Below, piece by piece: positions 34,481 to 47,536 of a stretch of 64,000 nt of DNA. The notes under the pieces are model-generated. The model saw only the letters and a program-made list of their open reading frames with translations. It was not told the DNA's origin and searched no databases. Position 1 is the first letter of the stretch, and each line of letters starts with the position of its first letter. Made by a program: the position numbers and the translations under genes. The stretch comes from Pseudisothecium myosuroides (lineage: Eukaryota; Streptophyta; Bryopsida; Hypnales; Lembophyllaceae), in NCBI GenBank assembly GCA_951799445.1, contig OX637287.1, positions 31,762,224 through 31,826,223 of the forward strand, written 5' to 3'.

Positions 34481-34550
34481 CTAAACTTCAATTTCATGAT
34501 CCCAACATCCCAATTCCACCTTCAAACTTGCAAAGGGGATCCATTCATGT

Positions 34551-34916
34551 AGGGGAGGCAACCCATTCCTGATCACCCCCCATTGTGGCAGCGCAAGGTG
34601 TTCTATTTCTGTAAATTATCCAGAGAAATAAATGACCGATTCTGACTGTCACTAATTGGTCAACAATTAACCATCACACAAATGAAGCATTGTCCATTTT
34701 GTTTCCAGTGCTTGGTCAGAATTGGGGAAACCATTTCACCAGAATGGAAAGAACTTGGTCTATCACTCAAAAATTCATGATAATTCCATTTCGCAATACA
34801 AAAATCTGAAAAATTATGGAAAGCCTCCTCTGCACACTAATAAATTGACCCGCTGAAGAACCACGCCCTCCAGATACGTGGAATGCTTATTTGATCGGAA
34901 ATGGGTTGCCTCCCCT
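34551..34916. mobile_element. small TIR element (366 bp) with AGGGGAGGCAACCCATT termini
   Basis: The left end AGGGGAGGCAACCCATTCC has its inverse (GGAAATGGGTTGCCTCCCCT) at the right end. A truncated relative, matching the right half, occupies about 33515-33682 inside the phosphoglycerate kinase pseudogene. No target duplication is obvious. Superfamily not assigned. Confidence 0.6.
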
Positions 34917-34933
34917 ATCTGTCATTGCACCAT

Positions 34934-34962
34934 GGTGATTGCAAGAAACACTTGAGTGTCCT
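34934..34962 (+). repeat. lone terminus of the 62-63 kb TIR family
   Basis: GGTGATTGCAAGAAACACTTG is identical to the left terminus of the element at 62294. No matching right end was found downstream, so this is a truncated copy or a relic. Confidence 0.5.
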
Positions 34963-34999
34963 TTTTTTTTGTCCCTTTGGCCTTAGACGAGTGTTTTTG

Positions 35000-37030
35000 T
35001 GCTCATAACTTTTGCATTGTATGTTAGTTTTATATGAAATTTGAAATGAATTGGTACATGTGGTAGTTGTAGACATTGAGTAATTTTTTTCACTCTCTTA
35101 AAATTATTTCACTATTTTTAAATAGCCCCCATTGGATGTTTAATTTTTCCATTTGGAGGGACTTAATACTATTTTTGACCCAAAAATGCAAATTTGAAAG
35201 TCAAAATTGATATGCAAGGACTAGTGTTTGGGAAAGTTTTTTTAGGTTTACTAGCTAGTTTCTTCCAATTTCCATATTGAACTGGTTTTTCAAGTACCAA
35301 AGCCGGTTATTTTCTCTATTTTTTATTCAAAATAGAATTTTTAAGACATTTTCACCGTTTTTTTGCCGATGTTTTTAAATTGCAATCATTTTTTTTCCCA
35401 AGTCCACTAACTAATTTTGAACTAGCCACCGGTTCTTCCTGGACCCTGGCAAGGACTTTTACTAAAGTTGCACAAGCCCATAAAGAAATTTTCTTAAAAT
35501 AATAAAGTGCCTACCTTCTACATGTGCTCAAATTACACTACCTTTTGCAAGTGCAAAGAACACATATTTTTTCCAAAGATGCAAATGGTTGAGAAGGACC
35601 ACCTTCAAGGTAGGACATATGTTCGATTTTTATTTTATTTTTTTGAATTTTTGAATTATTTTCTAAAAATGAAATATCAAAGCATCCATTGTTCATTTTT
35701 TGTGCTTAACTTTTAGATATAAATTTTTCTAGGCCTGAATTCTTACAAACATTTACAAACTATTTAGAACGATTTACAAATTATTTATATTTTAGTTAAT
35801 TTTTATAAAAAAATTATTCCAAAAGTCATATTACTCACTGAAATAAAACAATTTGAGACAAAAACAGTAGGTCTTTCTTGCAACAATCCACCTTTGCAAA
35901 CCCGTTTAGGGTATGTTGGCATTTTGATTCTAACATAACATCTTCCACAATGTGCATTCCAATCTCCTACAACTAATCCAAAGCATATAAAATTACTTAA
36001 ATAATTGTTCCCCTGGCTCCTACAATTCCCTAAGGCGCAAGAACTAATTGGAAAAATTAGGAGAATATAAGCACTTAAGGCAAGCCATTCTATTTTTGCC
36101 AACTGCCTAGTTCTATCATCCTACTTTTGACCTCCAAAACGCATTCAAATCCATTCATTTTTTGACAAAATCACTGCATTAATGCCATCAAAGGATATCG
36201 TGTCAATTTCTTAATGATGAACACTTAAGTACCACTAGATATATGGAATGGCAGTTAAAGGTTCTTTATAGGATGTTTATGACTCCAATCTATGACCGAT
36301 TTTGTAATTTCAGGATAGCTAGACTAATTTGGAAATTCATAGAAATTACACTTTTAATCTCAAAATTATAATTTCAATTTGATTTGATTTGTAATACAAG
36401 CACGCACCTCTGAAATATGTGCCACTCTTGGAGTTTCCCTTAAGACATTTAGATTGCTAATGAGGGTGGTAATAGGCTTGTCTACCTTAGATACTTGCAA
36501 AAAGCTTGAAACTAAACTTCTTCTTTCCTTCCTTGGGATGCCCTAAGTGACTTGCCAATATTGCCTTCATGCCTGCCTTTGTCAAGTAAGGTAGAGACCC
36601 CTATAACCAATCAAATAAGGATTCCAACATGATCTAGAGTAGTGAAGGCAAAACAAGTATTTTTAGTGGTACATCAATAGAAAAGACACAGATTGCAAAA
36701 AAATTGGTAATTTTATCGCTTAAACTGAAATTACTATGAATTTCGGGAGGCAAAAAGTGCTCCGGACCCATGGCCAATGGTTAGTGACTCTTCCAATTCC
36801 GATCATTCAGTAGCTTTTTTCCTAATCATTATTTCCTACTTCCTTTCTCACAACTTGGAACATGTGTTATGTATTTATTAGTTCCAACCTTGAAAACGGA
36901 AAAAAAAAACATTCTAAACTTGGTCAGAAATATGTGCACCTATAGGTCGGGAATGGGTCAGAGGGTCGGGAATGGGGGGCTCTACCTTAATGCATACTAA
37001 AGTGCTTTAGAATTCTCTTTCACTAACCAA
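35000..37030. other. AT-rich non-coding stretch
   Basis: Scanned on both strands; no gene, TIR pair or tandem array was recognised. At 36950-36985 there is a short G-rich direct repeat (GGTCGGGAATGGG twice). Confidence 0.5.
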
Positions 37031-37058
37031 TAAGATCTAATAAAAATAATTTATTTTT

Positions 37059-37355
37059 ACTAATAATAACTATCATGACAAAGTTTAGATGCTACAATTT
37101 GTCAACAATTATCGTGTGGTTGTCATTGTTTCATGGGTTTGCATGTTAATTACAATTTAGCGCATTGTTACGATGCATTACTTGCAACTGAAAGTAATGC
37201 ATCATAACAATGCAAAAAATTGTAAAACACTACATCGCAATGATGCGCTAAATTGTAATTAACGTGCGAACCCATGAAACAACAATAATCACACAATAAT
37301 TGTTGACAAACTATAGCATCTAAACTTTGTGATGCATGTTCAGTTATAATTAGTG
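37059..37355. mobile_element. palindromic MITE-like element (about 0.3 kb)
   Basis: The arms are inverted copies. The left includes 'gacaaagtttagatgctaca' and 'ttaattacaatttagcgcat'; the right includes the reverse complements near 37220-37331. The arms are about 120-140 bp around a short centre near 37200. No TSD could be fixed. It would fold into a long hairpin if transcribed. Confidence 0.65.
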
Positions 37356-37676
37356 TCAAAAATAGGGGCACATACCTTAGTAATACAAATTATCATCTAC
37401 TTCCATGCCGTGGGAACCAAATTCTTTTTTTGTTGATTTTCTATACATATTAGTTAAATACGCAGTTAGTGGAATGCTTTCTTAATTAGACTAAGTTCTA
37501 TAGAGTAACTGTGGGTTTTAAAGCTTAATCTAATTGGTAAGCATTCTACTAGTGATACATCTAGTCTACATGCCACAAACTTTTAATTATGAAAAATCGT
37601 CAATGAGATATATCAATCAATGAATAATCTTGCATGCACGATCAATGATGTGTGAAATTAAACCCACTATTTTATA

Positions 37677-38245
37677 CTACCTCCATCCCAAAATAATCTT
37701 CCTGTTGGACAAAATGTTCTAGATTAAGGCTTAAAATAAAAAATTTAAAACCCGGTTCACACCATAAGTAGGGTTCATGGTTCTCTTCACTTGCTAGAAA
37801 TTTTGAGTTTCAAAGCCCTTTTTTAAGTGTAGTTTTGAAGTATTGAAAAGTGGAATATTTTAAGCATTTTGAAAGAGCACTAGTGGGCACTTAATTGTTG
37901 AGTGTAAAGTCATCATTTTGTAGGCATTTACTATGAACATAAGACCATGTGTGGACCTCTATTCCACATTCCAAAGCTTCATCTCCTTCAATCGGGAAAT
38001 ATTCAAAGAGAAGCAAAAATAAGAATGAGCAATGTTGATTGACCTCTTTAATCATTTCATTTGTCTTTCGATTGATGATTGAATAGATGGAGGGGGAGGT
38101 ACTACTTGGAATTCTTCTGTTGGTCCCCTATAGCAATCGAAAGTCAAATCTGACCAATTCGCAAGTCATAAAATGCAACAGGAAGATTATTTTAGGACAA
38201 AAAATGAAGGCCAACAAGAAGATCATTTTGGGACGGAAGGAGTAG
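37677..38245. mobile_element. Stowaway-like (Tc1/mariner) MITE, 569 bp
   Basis: The left end CTACCTCCATCCCAAAATAA and the right end (inverse CTACTCCTTCCGTCCCAAAA) match the Stowaway terminal consensus CTCCCTCCGTCCCAAAAT. TA flanks both sides (37675-37676, 38246-38247), the mariner target duplication. There is no transposase frame. Confidence 0.8.
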
Positions 38246-38397
38246 TAGATTTGGAGGCACTCTTAGGAATGAATTGTACAATGACTAAGGCATAATGGGT
38301 ATCGCACTAGCTGGTAGAGAGAGCAACTTTGAATGATATCTAAAACATGCAAAAAGTCACGCATCCTTGTTTCAAAATTAGATTTATTTTTTCTTAA

Positions 38398-39545
38398 GTT
38401 GTAAAGTTCCATTGTCTCTTTGGAAGACAAAATGGATTTCAAGCAGGTTCCTACAATCTCAATATTTGTTGTGATTTTCTGAAACTTTTTTTAAAGATAA
38501 AAAAATACATTAAATTTTTGAGAATATAATTTTTATTTCAATTGGTGCTTACATGCTAAAGTTATGGCACAATAAGTCCAAGTTTTAGTTTAGTAGGTAG
38601 CAAAAAAATCCCTACAAAATCTAAGAAAATAAGAAAATAAAAATTTGTTCTCATAGATTGTATTTTTGTCTACATGAATTGCACATTCAACTATTTTTGG
38701 ACTTTTGAAAGTCCAAAATTAATAATGGTCATCGGGAGAAAAAAATGGTCATCAATAAATAATCCTAAACATCAAGAAATCTATGCAAAACATCTAGAGA
38801 TCTATAAAAACATTAGAAGATCAACACAAAGATTGGGAGATCTCTTGATGATTTTTTAGGAGATCTCTTGATGTATAGTTCAAAATTCATTGAATAGTCC
38901 AAAAGTAGTTAAATGTGATATATGATTGATTCATTTCATTTGGGTTTGTTATATGCAAGTTTTGGCAATCTGTTTTTTGGTCAATCAAAGCATCTTCTTA
39001 ACAAAATAATTTGTAGGATTCATTTTTTAATTCAATTTTCACAATTTTTCAAAAAAGATAGTTTCATAAGGTTGAAATCTTTTGCTAGAACAATCTCACT
39101 GTTGAAATTAGTGTGTTTCAATTCCATCTTAGAGGTATTAATAGTTTAATTTTCTATGCAATCTTGAACCCACTTCTACTTAACAATTTTTTCATGAGTG
39201 AAAATTAAGTTTTTATTTTTATTTTTTAAGTTCCTAGATTTTCAACTCAATTTTTCAACATAAAAAATTAGAAATTCAAAATCAGTAGTGCAAAAGTTTT
39301 AAGTTAAGAACATTCAAAGCCAAAAAATCAAGCAAGGTGCAAAAAAACTTGTTTTTTTCACTTTAAATGTAATATCTTGCAATCTACACGGTCAAAGTTT
39401 CTGAAATTTGTTCCACACATTTCTACACTAGTTTGATACAAGATCCTACAATTAGATGTGCTAAGAAAACAAATTTTAAAGTTTTTGCTTTCTACAATAG
39501 AAATGGCAGTTTTGAATGTTTTTTGATGAAAAAAAGGCATTATTG
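38398..39545 (+). mobile_element. decayed TTAA-type MITE E8 with a nested element
   Basis: The interior follows E2/E5 in order: 'gtctctttggaagacaaaatgg', the A/T block, 'caattggtgctt', 'cttgtttttttcactttaaa' and 'aatggcagttttgaatg'. TTAA is present at 38394-38397, but the terminus has eroded to GTTGTAAAG. The right terminus is unrecognisable. A 236-bp TIR element (38682-38917) is inserted. Confidence 0.6.
38682..38917. mobile_element. 236-bp TIR element nested in E8
   Basis: CACATTCAACTATTTTTGGAC at the left is answered by the inverse, CACATTTAACTACTTTTGGAC, at the right (two mismatches). Removing it restores the E2-like order of the host element. The flanks suggest an imperfect duplication of about 8 bp (ATGAATTG / ATATGATTG), compatible with hAT but not decisive. 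Confidence 0.65.
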
Positions 39546-39974
39546 GAATCATTGTGCAAATTTTGAACATGTCACAATACAAAAAATATACTTCATGCGT
39601 TTCTTAGTTTTGATAAAAAAAAAACAGTAACAATTTTTTTTCTTTTTGAGATTGCACTTTAAAAGTCATTTTTCAATAGAAAATTGACACATTTTTACCT
39701 ACAAATGACACACTAAACTCTCAACAGAAGCAATTTTGCAAAAAATAAGGTTCAATAGATGCTTGAAATAGAATTAGTCTGCAAAATTGGATTTTTTTTC
39801 CACAATTTTTGGAAAATTATTCCCTCCAATTTTTAATCTATTTTTAGAATTATTTTGGGCCAAACTGAGGGCCAAACCAAAGCAACCCTGCAAGCAAGTC
39901 ACTGTATAATGGAATGGCATGAAAAAATTGGTACTCTAGTTGAATTAATTGCCACATCCAATCTGCCTCAAGTT

Positions 39975-40821
39975 GTACAATCAGATACTGTAATCTTAAA
40001 ACCGTCCAATTTGAACCATTCGAAGATTTTTGCATAGCACAAAAAAAGAAATGGATTTTTTTACCTTGCATAATTATCACTCAATCCTCATGCAATTCCA
40101 ATCAAGCATAAAAAAATTCAGTTTCAGAAAAGCAAAATTCCATTTTTGGTGAATTTCTAAAGTTAATTTTCATGGTTTTACATAATATTTTATTGTGAAC
40201 AATTGTTGATGAATTTTTTTAATCCGATTGGATAGATATGTAGGGAACATCCATAAGCACATCTTTCATATTCATAAACACCCTATTAAGTAACAAAAAT
40301 ATGATCTATGAAGAGTTCTAAGTGAAGTGTCATATGACCTAACTTTGAAAAATAGATATCTCTTTATTATAATTAAATTTCTCTATTTGTCCTTCATAAG
40401 GTAACTAATTTCATACATTTGAGCATGATGGTACAATTATTTTGCCAAAATTTAGTTTACTAATATAAAATATCTATTTCTCAAAGTTAGGTCATATGAC
40501 ACTTCACGTAGAACTCTTCATAGATCATATTTTTGATACTTAATAGGGTGTTTTTGAATATGAAAGATGTGCGTATAGATGTTCCCTACATATTTTTGCA
40601 ATCGGATTTAAAATATTCATCAACATTAAAATTAACTTTAGAAATTCACCAAAAATGGAATTTTGCTTTTCTGAAACTGAATTTTTGTATGCTTGATTGA
40701 AATTGCGTGAGGATTGAGTGATAATTATGTTTAACAAAATATACCAATTATATTGCACATTGTAAAAAAAATGTGAATGGCTCAAATTGGCCGGTTGTAA
40801 GATTACAGTACCCGACTGTAC
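39975..40821. mobile_element. fold-back element with arms of about 0.35-0.4 kb
   Basis: Long inverted arms: 'cataattatcactcaatcct', 'gaattccatttttggtgaat'-like, 'catatgacctaactttga' and others on the left (39975-40395) recur inverted on the right (40460-40821). The centre (about 40395-40460) is A/T-rich. The outer ends are GTACAATCAGATACTGTAATC and its diverged inverse. No protein frame. A transcript would form a very long imperfect hairpin. Confidence 0.75.
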
Positions 40822-41000
40822 ATTATGGCCCCAACAAAAAAACTTGTTCTATATTTTGATTCTGGTGGGGACCCTATCAAACTATCCATTTCCTTCTACA
40901 TGCTGAAAACATTGGCAAATATCCCTTTAAATTTGATCAAGGACTTCTCTTTATTGACAAACACTAACTCGTATCAAACTAGTATTTGATAGACTGAAAA

Positions 41001-42330
41001 TTGTTTCATGGCATTCACCGTATGAAACCACACCCAAAGTTGGGATTTTGGTTCTCTTCTGCTGCGTGGCTTATGGTACAAAGACCTTCTGTATCCAAAG
41101 GGTCGAGAGTATGGAATCGTATCTCCTCTGAGTGGAAGAAGCTCATGAAACACATTGAGTTAGTTCCACCCATTAATGCATCTAAGGTTCTCTCTACTAG
41201 CATTTGGTGGTCAACGAATTTTATAGGTTCTAATTTCAATTTTTCTGTCAATTGAGCAAGAATCTTAGCTAGGGTGGGACTTCAAACCATTGGAGATTTA
41301 TGGGATGCCAACGCCAATGAGTTAAAGACATGGGAGACCATCTCGGAAGAATTCCCATTTACTATTATGGAGCGCCATCAGTGAATCTCTCTTGTCTCTC
41401 AGATCTCGCATATCTGGCTTCAATTTTTAATTGACCAGTCAAGTTTAGCTTCTATAGGGGATTGGACTAGCCTTTACTCCACACCCAATGACATACTACC
41501 AAAGATCACATGGTTGGTCTCCAAGCCCAATCCTACGTTATTCTATACACAAATTCAAGATATTTCTTTGTGGCAATTCTTCATGTGTCATCGTGGGCAC
41601 CCATTCTAGACAATTATCTCTCCTCCCAAATGCAATAGCTGCTTCAGTTTACAGAGGCATTGTGCGAAGAATTCGAGTCGTCCAAGTCAAGAAAGGAAGA
41701 AGACGTTCATTCAAGTTCTTGTTTTCAGGATCCATTCATTCTCTTCAGTATGATCTACAGAAATGGGAGTGGTCCAATGGCAAATTACTTATAGATTATA
41801 TGACTGCCATTGGTCATAAGCTACTTACGACCTCAACTCAGCTAAAGCGTCCCATTGCAGCAGAATGATCTGCCCTCCTCCCGGGTTTCTATGTCCCACG
41901 TTGCGGAGATATCTGGATCAAAGCTCGCCTTTATAAAGACGCAACTTTTATTTGGTCTATTTGGCATAATGCCGTTGCTATTAACTCATGGCGGGCCCAA
42001 TTTGCTCCAGGGATTGATGCAAATTGCATTTGTTGCAATTCTAGCGTCATAGAGATCCCTCTTCATAGTTTTTTTGAGTGCTTGAGATCCCAAGAAATTT
42101 GGGATTATGCACTCTCAATGATGCATCATATCTGTGGTGCATCTCCAACTTTGGAACCTCATTGAAGATTGGATGCCATCCAATGTACTTTTGGGACTTC
42201 TATTCCTAAACTGTTCCATAGAGCTCACATAATATGGTCTATTGTTTGCGGAGCTGCCCTGTGGCTATGTCGGATCATGTGTAACCATATGGTTTTTGCA
42301 CAAGAAAGCTAATCCACTATCTTTCTTCAC
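41001..42330 (+). pseudogene. LINE (non-LTR retrotransposon) ORF2 3' part with zf-RVT, degenerate
   Basis: Segments in several frames follow plant LINE ORF2 C-termini: WNRISSEWKKLMKHIELVPP, then ARVGLQTIGDLWDANANELK, then a zinc-binding zf-RVT block (INSWRAQFAPG, ANCICCNSSV, LHSFFECLRSQEIWDYAL near 41965-42120), then AHIIWSIVCGAALWLCRI. Multiple stops and shifts are present. The reverse transcriptase catalytic core is not in the window. No poly(A) tail or target duplication was fixed. This is a dead 5'-truncated copy or an internal relic. Confidence 0.78.
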
Positions 42331-45029
42331 ACAACCCTATGAAGTGCCCTCCTTGACTCAGGACAAGCTATTGCTTTCAAGACAGACCTTGCCTAAAGGC
42401 ATAGACCTCAGCATTCTGCTAGGATTTGGACCAAGTTTTCTAGTATTTGGTTACAATCCCCGGTTCTTGAAACTAGGGTTGGTTACTCTATTAGGTGGAA
42501 CAAGGAGGGTCATTTTCTTTGTTGCCCGTTTCCTTTTTGTTGCTCATCTTCTCTTCATTTACTCATCTTCTCTTCATTTGTCGAGTCTCTGGCTTGGCGC
42601 TTGCTTGGTTCTCTTTTAATACAATGGTTTCTATTTGTTATAAAAAAAATAAATTCTTGGTTCATTATGTTGATAATAAATGGTATATGCCACTTGAGCA
42701 TTTGGGAAGTTTTTGGAGCTACTCTAGTAATTTGCCTCCTTTTTGAAGAAGGAGACGGGTCTTTTTTCCAAGGACAACAATTGAACCATCTCTTTATCAA
42801 AATCTTCTCGTTCATTTCCTTTTGTATCAAATTCTCACTCGACACTTTCCTTCAACTTCAAATTTGCAAAGGCTACAATCTTCTTCTTTCAAAGACATGC
42901 CAATTTTGAACTAAATTCTAAATTTGGGCCCTTTCTTGTAAATGTTTGTAGAAAAACTTTGGAGATCCATGCAATTAGGGAAACCAAATCCTCATGTAAA
43001 GTTTGCTCAAAGAAATATTTCAAATAGGATTGCTAATACATAATCCAATTTTGTCAAAATAATCACAGGCAAGAATAATTCTTCCAACTAGGTAAATGCT
43101 AATTTCTTCATAGGTTGGCTAATTGCACAATTTGGTACTCCCCTCTTATCCCCTAAAGGCCTAATAACTTTTTGACGATGAAGATTTTCAACGAATTGTT
43201 CCACTTCAATATATTTTTGCACATAGTAGTGCTTGAAAGTTTTAATGTCAACAGTACAAAAGTAAAGACTACTTTGTCTAGTATGCATGGAATTAATTGT
43301 GGAAAATATTGATAGTTAGATATTTAGATTATAACACTTTTGGATGATCAACTTTATTGGCAAAAAACGTAGTTTTGGAGGTAGAAAAATTATAAAAAGA
43401 TGAATAATGTTTTTTTAACCCCACACAATTTTTAAAATTGGAATCTAAGGCAAATACAATATTTTTTAATTTAAAAAATGAAAAGTACAAAACTCTCTCA
43501 AATTTATACATGTTTTCAAGCAGAAGGAGTGAGAAAGTCAAAATTGACCAAATTAGATCCTCCAAAATTTTTATAAATTTATATTTGCGACAATTTTTAA
43601 AATTTAACAATTGATATTATTAGCATATTGTTTGGAACGTCTTCAAAATATTTGGAAAAATTATAATTATTTTGTGTTCTTATTCACACCAAATGGAATC
43701 TTATATTTTTAAAATTATTAAATATTAAAAAATGAATTCTTTCCTCTAGCCCCAATTTGTTTGTGCAAAATAAAGACTAGAAATGTCCAAAAAAATGTTT
43801 TTTTCCATCCCTACTACTCCTTTCGTTGGAAAAAAAATTATGTTTCCTCCCTTTTTCTATTAGACTACATAGTTTCCTAAATAAGATTTTAAATACTTCC
43901 CACATTGAAATTTAGAATATTGTAAAAGGCAACAAGTATGTCAACTTGTTACTTTACAAGATTTTACTTAACAAATTACTACGTATTGAAATTTGTTTCA
44001 CCCAAATGAGAATTTGCCATTGAAAATTTAAAAAAGAAACATTGTGTCCTCTTATTCCTTTTGGTGTTGAAGGCTATAAGGGTTTAAAATCTCCAAATTC
44101 ATTACCTTTTTAATCTTTTATTATTTACATCTTTTAGCTTTCTCCAATTTCTAAAGCTACAACCGACTTGAATATGACTTCTTTTTTCTTTCAATTCGCT
44201 TAGCCAACTTGCTCTTTCTGTCGCCTTTTATTCATCCAATTTGGTTTTGTCTTTGCTCAACTTGATTCCACTTCCTTCCTAGAACGACTTGAAGTTTAGT
44301 TTACCAAATTGGCTTTAACATTCTTGGAAATACAATCCACCTTTGCATAATCATGATGACAAGAAAATTGACACTTTCCTCACACCAATTTGGAATCGAC
44401 TTTTTCACTTTAGTATCACCCAGTATGCAAGCATGTCTCTCCTTTCAATCTAGATATAAATAAAACCATTCAGACTTAGGAATATGGCACTATTTGGACC
44501 ATGGTACATACAATACTCAATTTGAACCTATTGGAAAATTTCTATAAAACAACAACGAGGCTTTAGCTATCCAATTTGGACTTCCACAATTAAATGACAA
44601 ATTTCATTTCAAAATTGGTCTAAACAACATACATTCATGCACTTACAAGTACGTTGTTGATATAGACTACTAATTCCCAATTTAAAGGCCGTTCTCTGTA
44701 TCATTCCAATGTTGTTTGTTACAATTGGTTTGAGCTATAGGCAATTAATTAGGAATTTCCAAATTTCCAAAGGTAGGGTGCAAATCGTGATGTCTTTACA
44801 TGTGGTGACTATTGGAGCTTGGCTCTAGGATCAAGGTAAGCTTGAACACCCCTTGCAATATTTTTTTTTTGGTAGATATTCTTATTAGTTTTCTATGGAT
44901 TTTTATCAAAATCAATTTGGCATTGTAGGCAATTAGTTGTGAATTTCCAAAGATTAGGTTAAATTCATCAAATTGAGCATGCAAAAAACTTCAAGACTCA
45001 AAATCAAAGTAAAATGAGTTTAGGTCTTC
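42331..45029. other. AT-rich non-coding stretch
   Basis: Faint continuation of LINE-like sequence may reach about 42620. Beyond that I see no gene, terminal repeats or array on either strand. Confidence 0.5.
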
Positions 45030-47410
45030 CTAGAGCATAATTTTCTCTTATAGGTTTTCTTTTAAGCTCTCCATGGTTGAAGAGCAAAATAGATTTGAAG
45101 TTGTAATGAATTAACTATGAACTCCAAAAGTACTACTATAATTTGAAGGTTACAAATTGCCAGCTCTTGATTGACATGATCCTAAATCTTGTGTATCTTA
45201 ATTTTTTCCAATAGATCTTTTTAAAAACTTTCTAAGGCTACTTAGCAAGGTCAACTTGGAGCTAAATTGAATGAGCTATGAATTTTCAAATGGAAAAAGC
45301 GCTAATGTGAAAGAAGGAAGAAGCCACTCATAGTTGATTCAAGATGACAAAAGTGAATGAGCAAAAAATGGAAATGAGTTGTATACTAATGTGCACTCAT
45401 AAACCCATGTATTGTATATGAATAACAATTCAATTGTGTTGAAGGAGGTACTTGGAGGGTGAGTAGCCATTGGGGATAAAATATGTATGCTCATGAAGTG
45501 CTTGTGGTGCAATGTAAAATTTCATTGTTCTTGAAGGAATGTATTAGGTAAATTGGGAATGAAACCATGGAGTCACAAGGAAATGCAAACTTGTAGTGTC
45601 AATGCGTTGTGGTTGGTATTGATTAGGACAACGTTTAAATTTAATAAGTTGTAATGCATTATAGGAAGTTCTCTGCTTAGAAGGTCTAGGTGTCTATACT
45701 CCCTACTAAATTCTTCTAGGTTTTTTTTGCCCATTTTGGTTAAAAACACTCAAAACAACTAAGGCATGCTTGGGACTATTGGAAAGCCCTTGGCAAAGGG
45801 GCATGCATAAAAGAGAATTTACGGCATTCTCACCAATAGGACAAAAGATATTGAATTTTCAAGTTTTAATCTCATCAAAAACAAAAGAATTGGACGGAAT
45901 TATAAAAATTGTTTACAGTGAGCCATTGGGTTGTAAAACACTTTGGCCATAGAATATCTAGCCAATACATTTATGTTTACTTTAACTTTAACTCTTGAAA
46001 AATGTTTGCTAATACTTCACTTTTATCTTTACTTCATTTTTCATTTAAAATTTTGTTTGATTGCAAATACTTATTTTTATCTCTACTTTGCTTCTAATTT
46101 AAATTTTAAAATTTATTTGCCAAGACTTTTGCGATTTTCATATGCCAAAAAATAAAATAATAAAATAATAAAATTGACAGAACACATGCTAATAAATAAA
46201 TATACTACTGATGATTTGCCATATTTAAAGAATGGAAAAATGGATATGAAAGTAGATTAACCCCTAAAGGACCATTGTCCCTACGGGGGACAAATGCGTT
46301 TTCGGGCAGGTACCTACGGGCTGAAATTTTCTCCTGATTTTTTGAAACTTTTTTTGGAGGTAGAAAAATTGATTAGCTTCGAGGGAATATAATTTTTTTT
46401 ACAATCGGTGCCCAGAAAAAAAAGTTATGACCATATAAGCTCAAAACAGGCTACGGGGGGCAGCTCGGGCAGCAAAAAAAAAATGGACAAAAATTTGAAT
46501 TTTTTTTTCTAATATTTTTTTTCTCTTAGGTTATATTTTTGGCTATCTGGAAAGCTTTGATTCATTTCATTTGACTTTGTTATGAGGAAGTTATGGACAT
46601 TCTTGTTTTTCGGGCAGTTAGAGCATCTTCTTGAAAAAAATAACTTTAGGATTCATTTCTGAATGCAATTTTTCAAATTTTTCAATTTTCTTTTTTTTGC
46701 ATGGTCTGATTTACTTGTTAGAACAATCCCACCATTGGGATTAGTGCATTTTAATTCCATCTAAAATATATGAATATTTTAGATTTTCCTTCTATCTCGT
46801 ACCTACATCTACTTAACAATTTTTTTAAGAATGATAATTAAGTTTTTTTTGAATTTTTTTTTTTCCTAGACTCTCAACTCAATTCTCCACTACAAGCATT
46901 AAAAGCTCAAAACTCTGTAGTGCAAAAATTTTAAGTTAAAAATGTTCAAAGTCAAAAAATCCAGTCCCGCAATGTGCTGAAAAACTTGTTTTTTCCACTT
47001 TAAACACAGATATCTTACAATCTATGCGGTCAAAAATTCTGAAATTTTTTCCACACTTTTTTATACTAGTTAGGTGTAAGATCCTACGGTTAGATGTGAA
47101 AAAAAAACAATTAAATTTTTTTTTAACTCTTTGCTACAGAAATGACAGTTTTCAGTGTTTTTTGGCAGAAAAAAGGCCTCGATCCTTTAGGGGTTAAGGA
47201 GGGCTTAGCGGTAACTTTTGTGGCAATACAAAATGCCATACTCATGGTTGTGGCAACAACGTAAGGCACATTCAGTGCACGTTGAATGCCATACTAATGG
47301 TTGTGGCAACAACGGAAGGCACATTCAGTGCACGTTGAAAACACCCACCATTATCTGGCTTGCAAATATGGTCTGTACAGGAAAAGAGTCATCTTCCGTG
47401 AGTTCTGTCA
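45030..47410 (+). repeat. segmental duplication block, copy B (upstream part), interrupted by E5
   Basis: It matches 11815-13370 in order. E5 (46261-47193) splits it exactly at a TTAA that is single in copy A (13211-13214). Copy B lacks the CACTA MITE of copy A. Downstream it runs into the RLK2 5' region. Copy B also has a short local duplication ('ttcagtgcacgttgaa..gccat' twice, 47265-47340). Confidence 0.85.
46261..47193 (+). mobile_element. TTAA-flanked piggyBac-type MITE E5 (933 bp)
   Basis: It begins CCCCTAAAGGACCATTG and ends ATCCTTTAGGGG, with TTAA on each side (46257-46260, 47194-47197). The paralogous site in copy A is a single TTAA (13211-13214) in the same flanking sequence, so its exact ends and duplication are proven by an empty site. 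It is closely related to E2. Its termini look the least eroded of the family. It is non-coding. Confidence 0.92.
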
Positions 47411-47536
47411 TTTGAAAATTGAAAAAAAAGAAAAGTTTCAAAGATTCAACCCTCCCACTTGCAGGAAACACTCATCGGTACGTCTGCATCCGTTTTGAGG
47501 GGTGACGACGAGTGTGACCCTAAACAACAAACAGCT

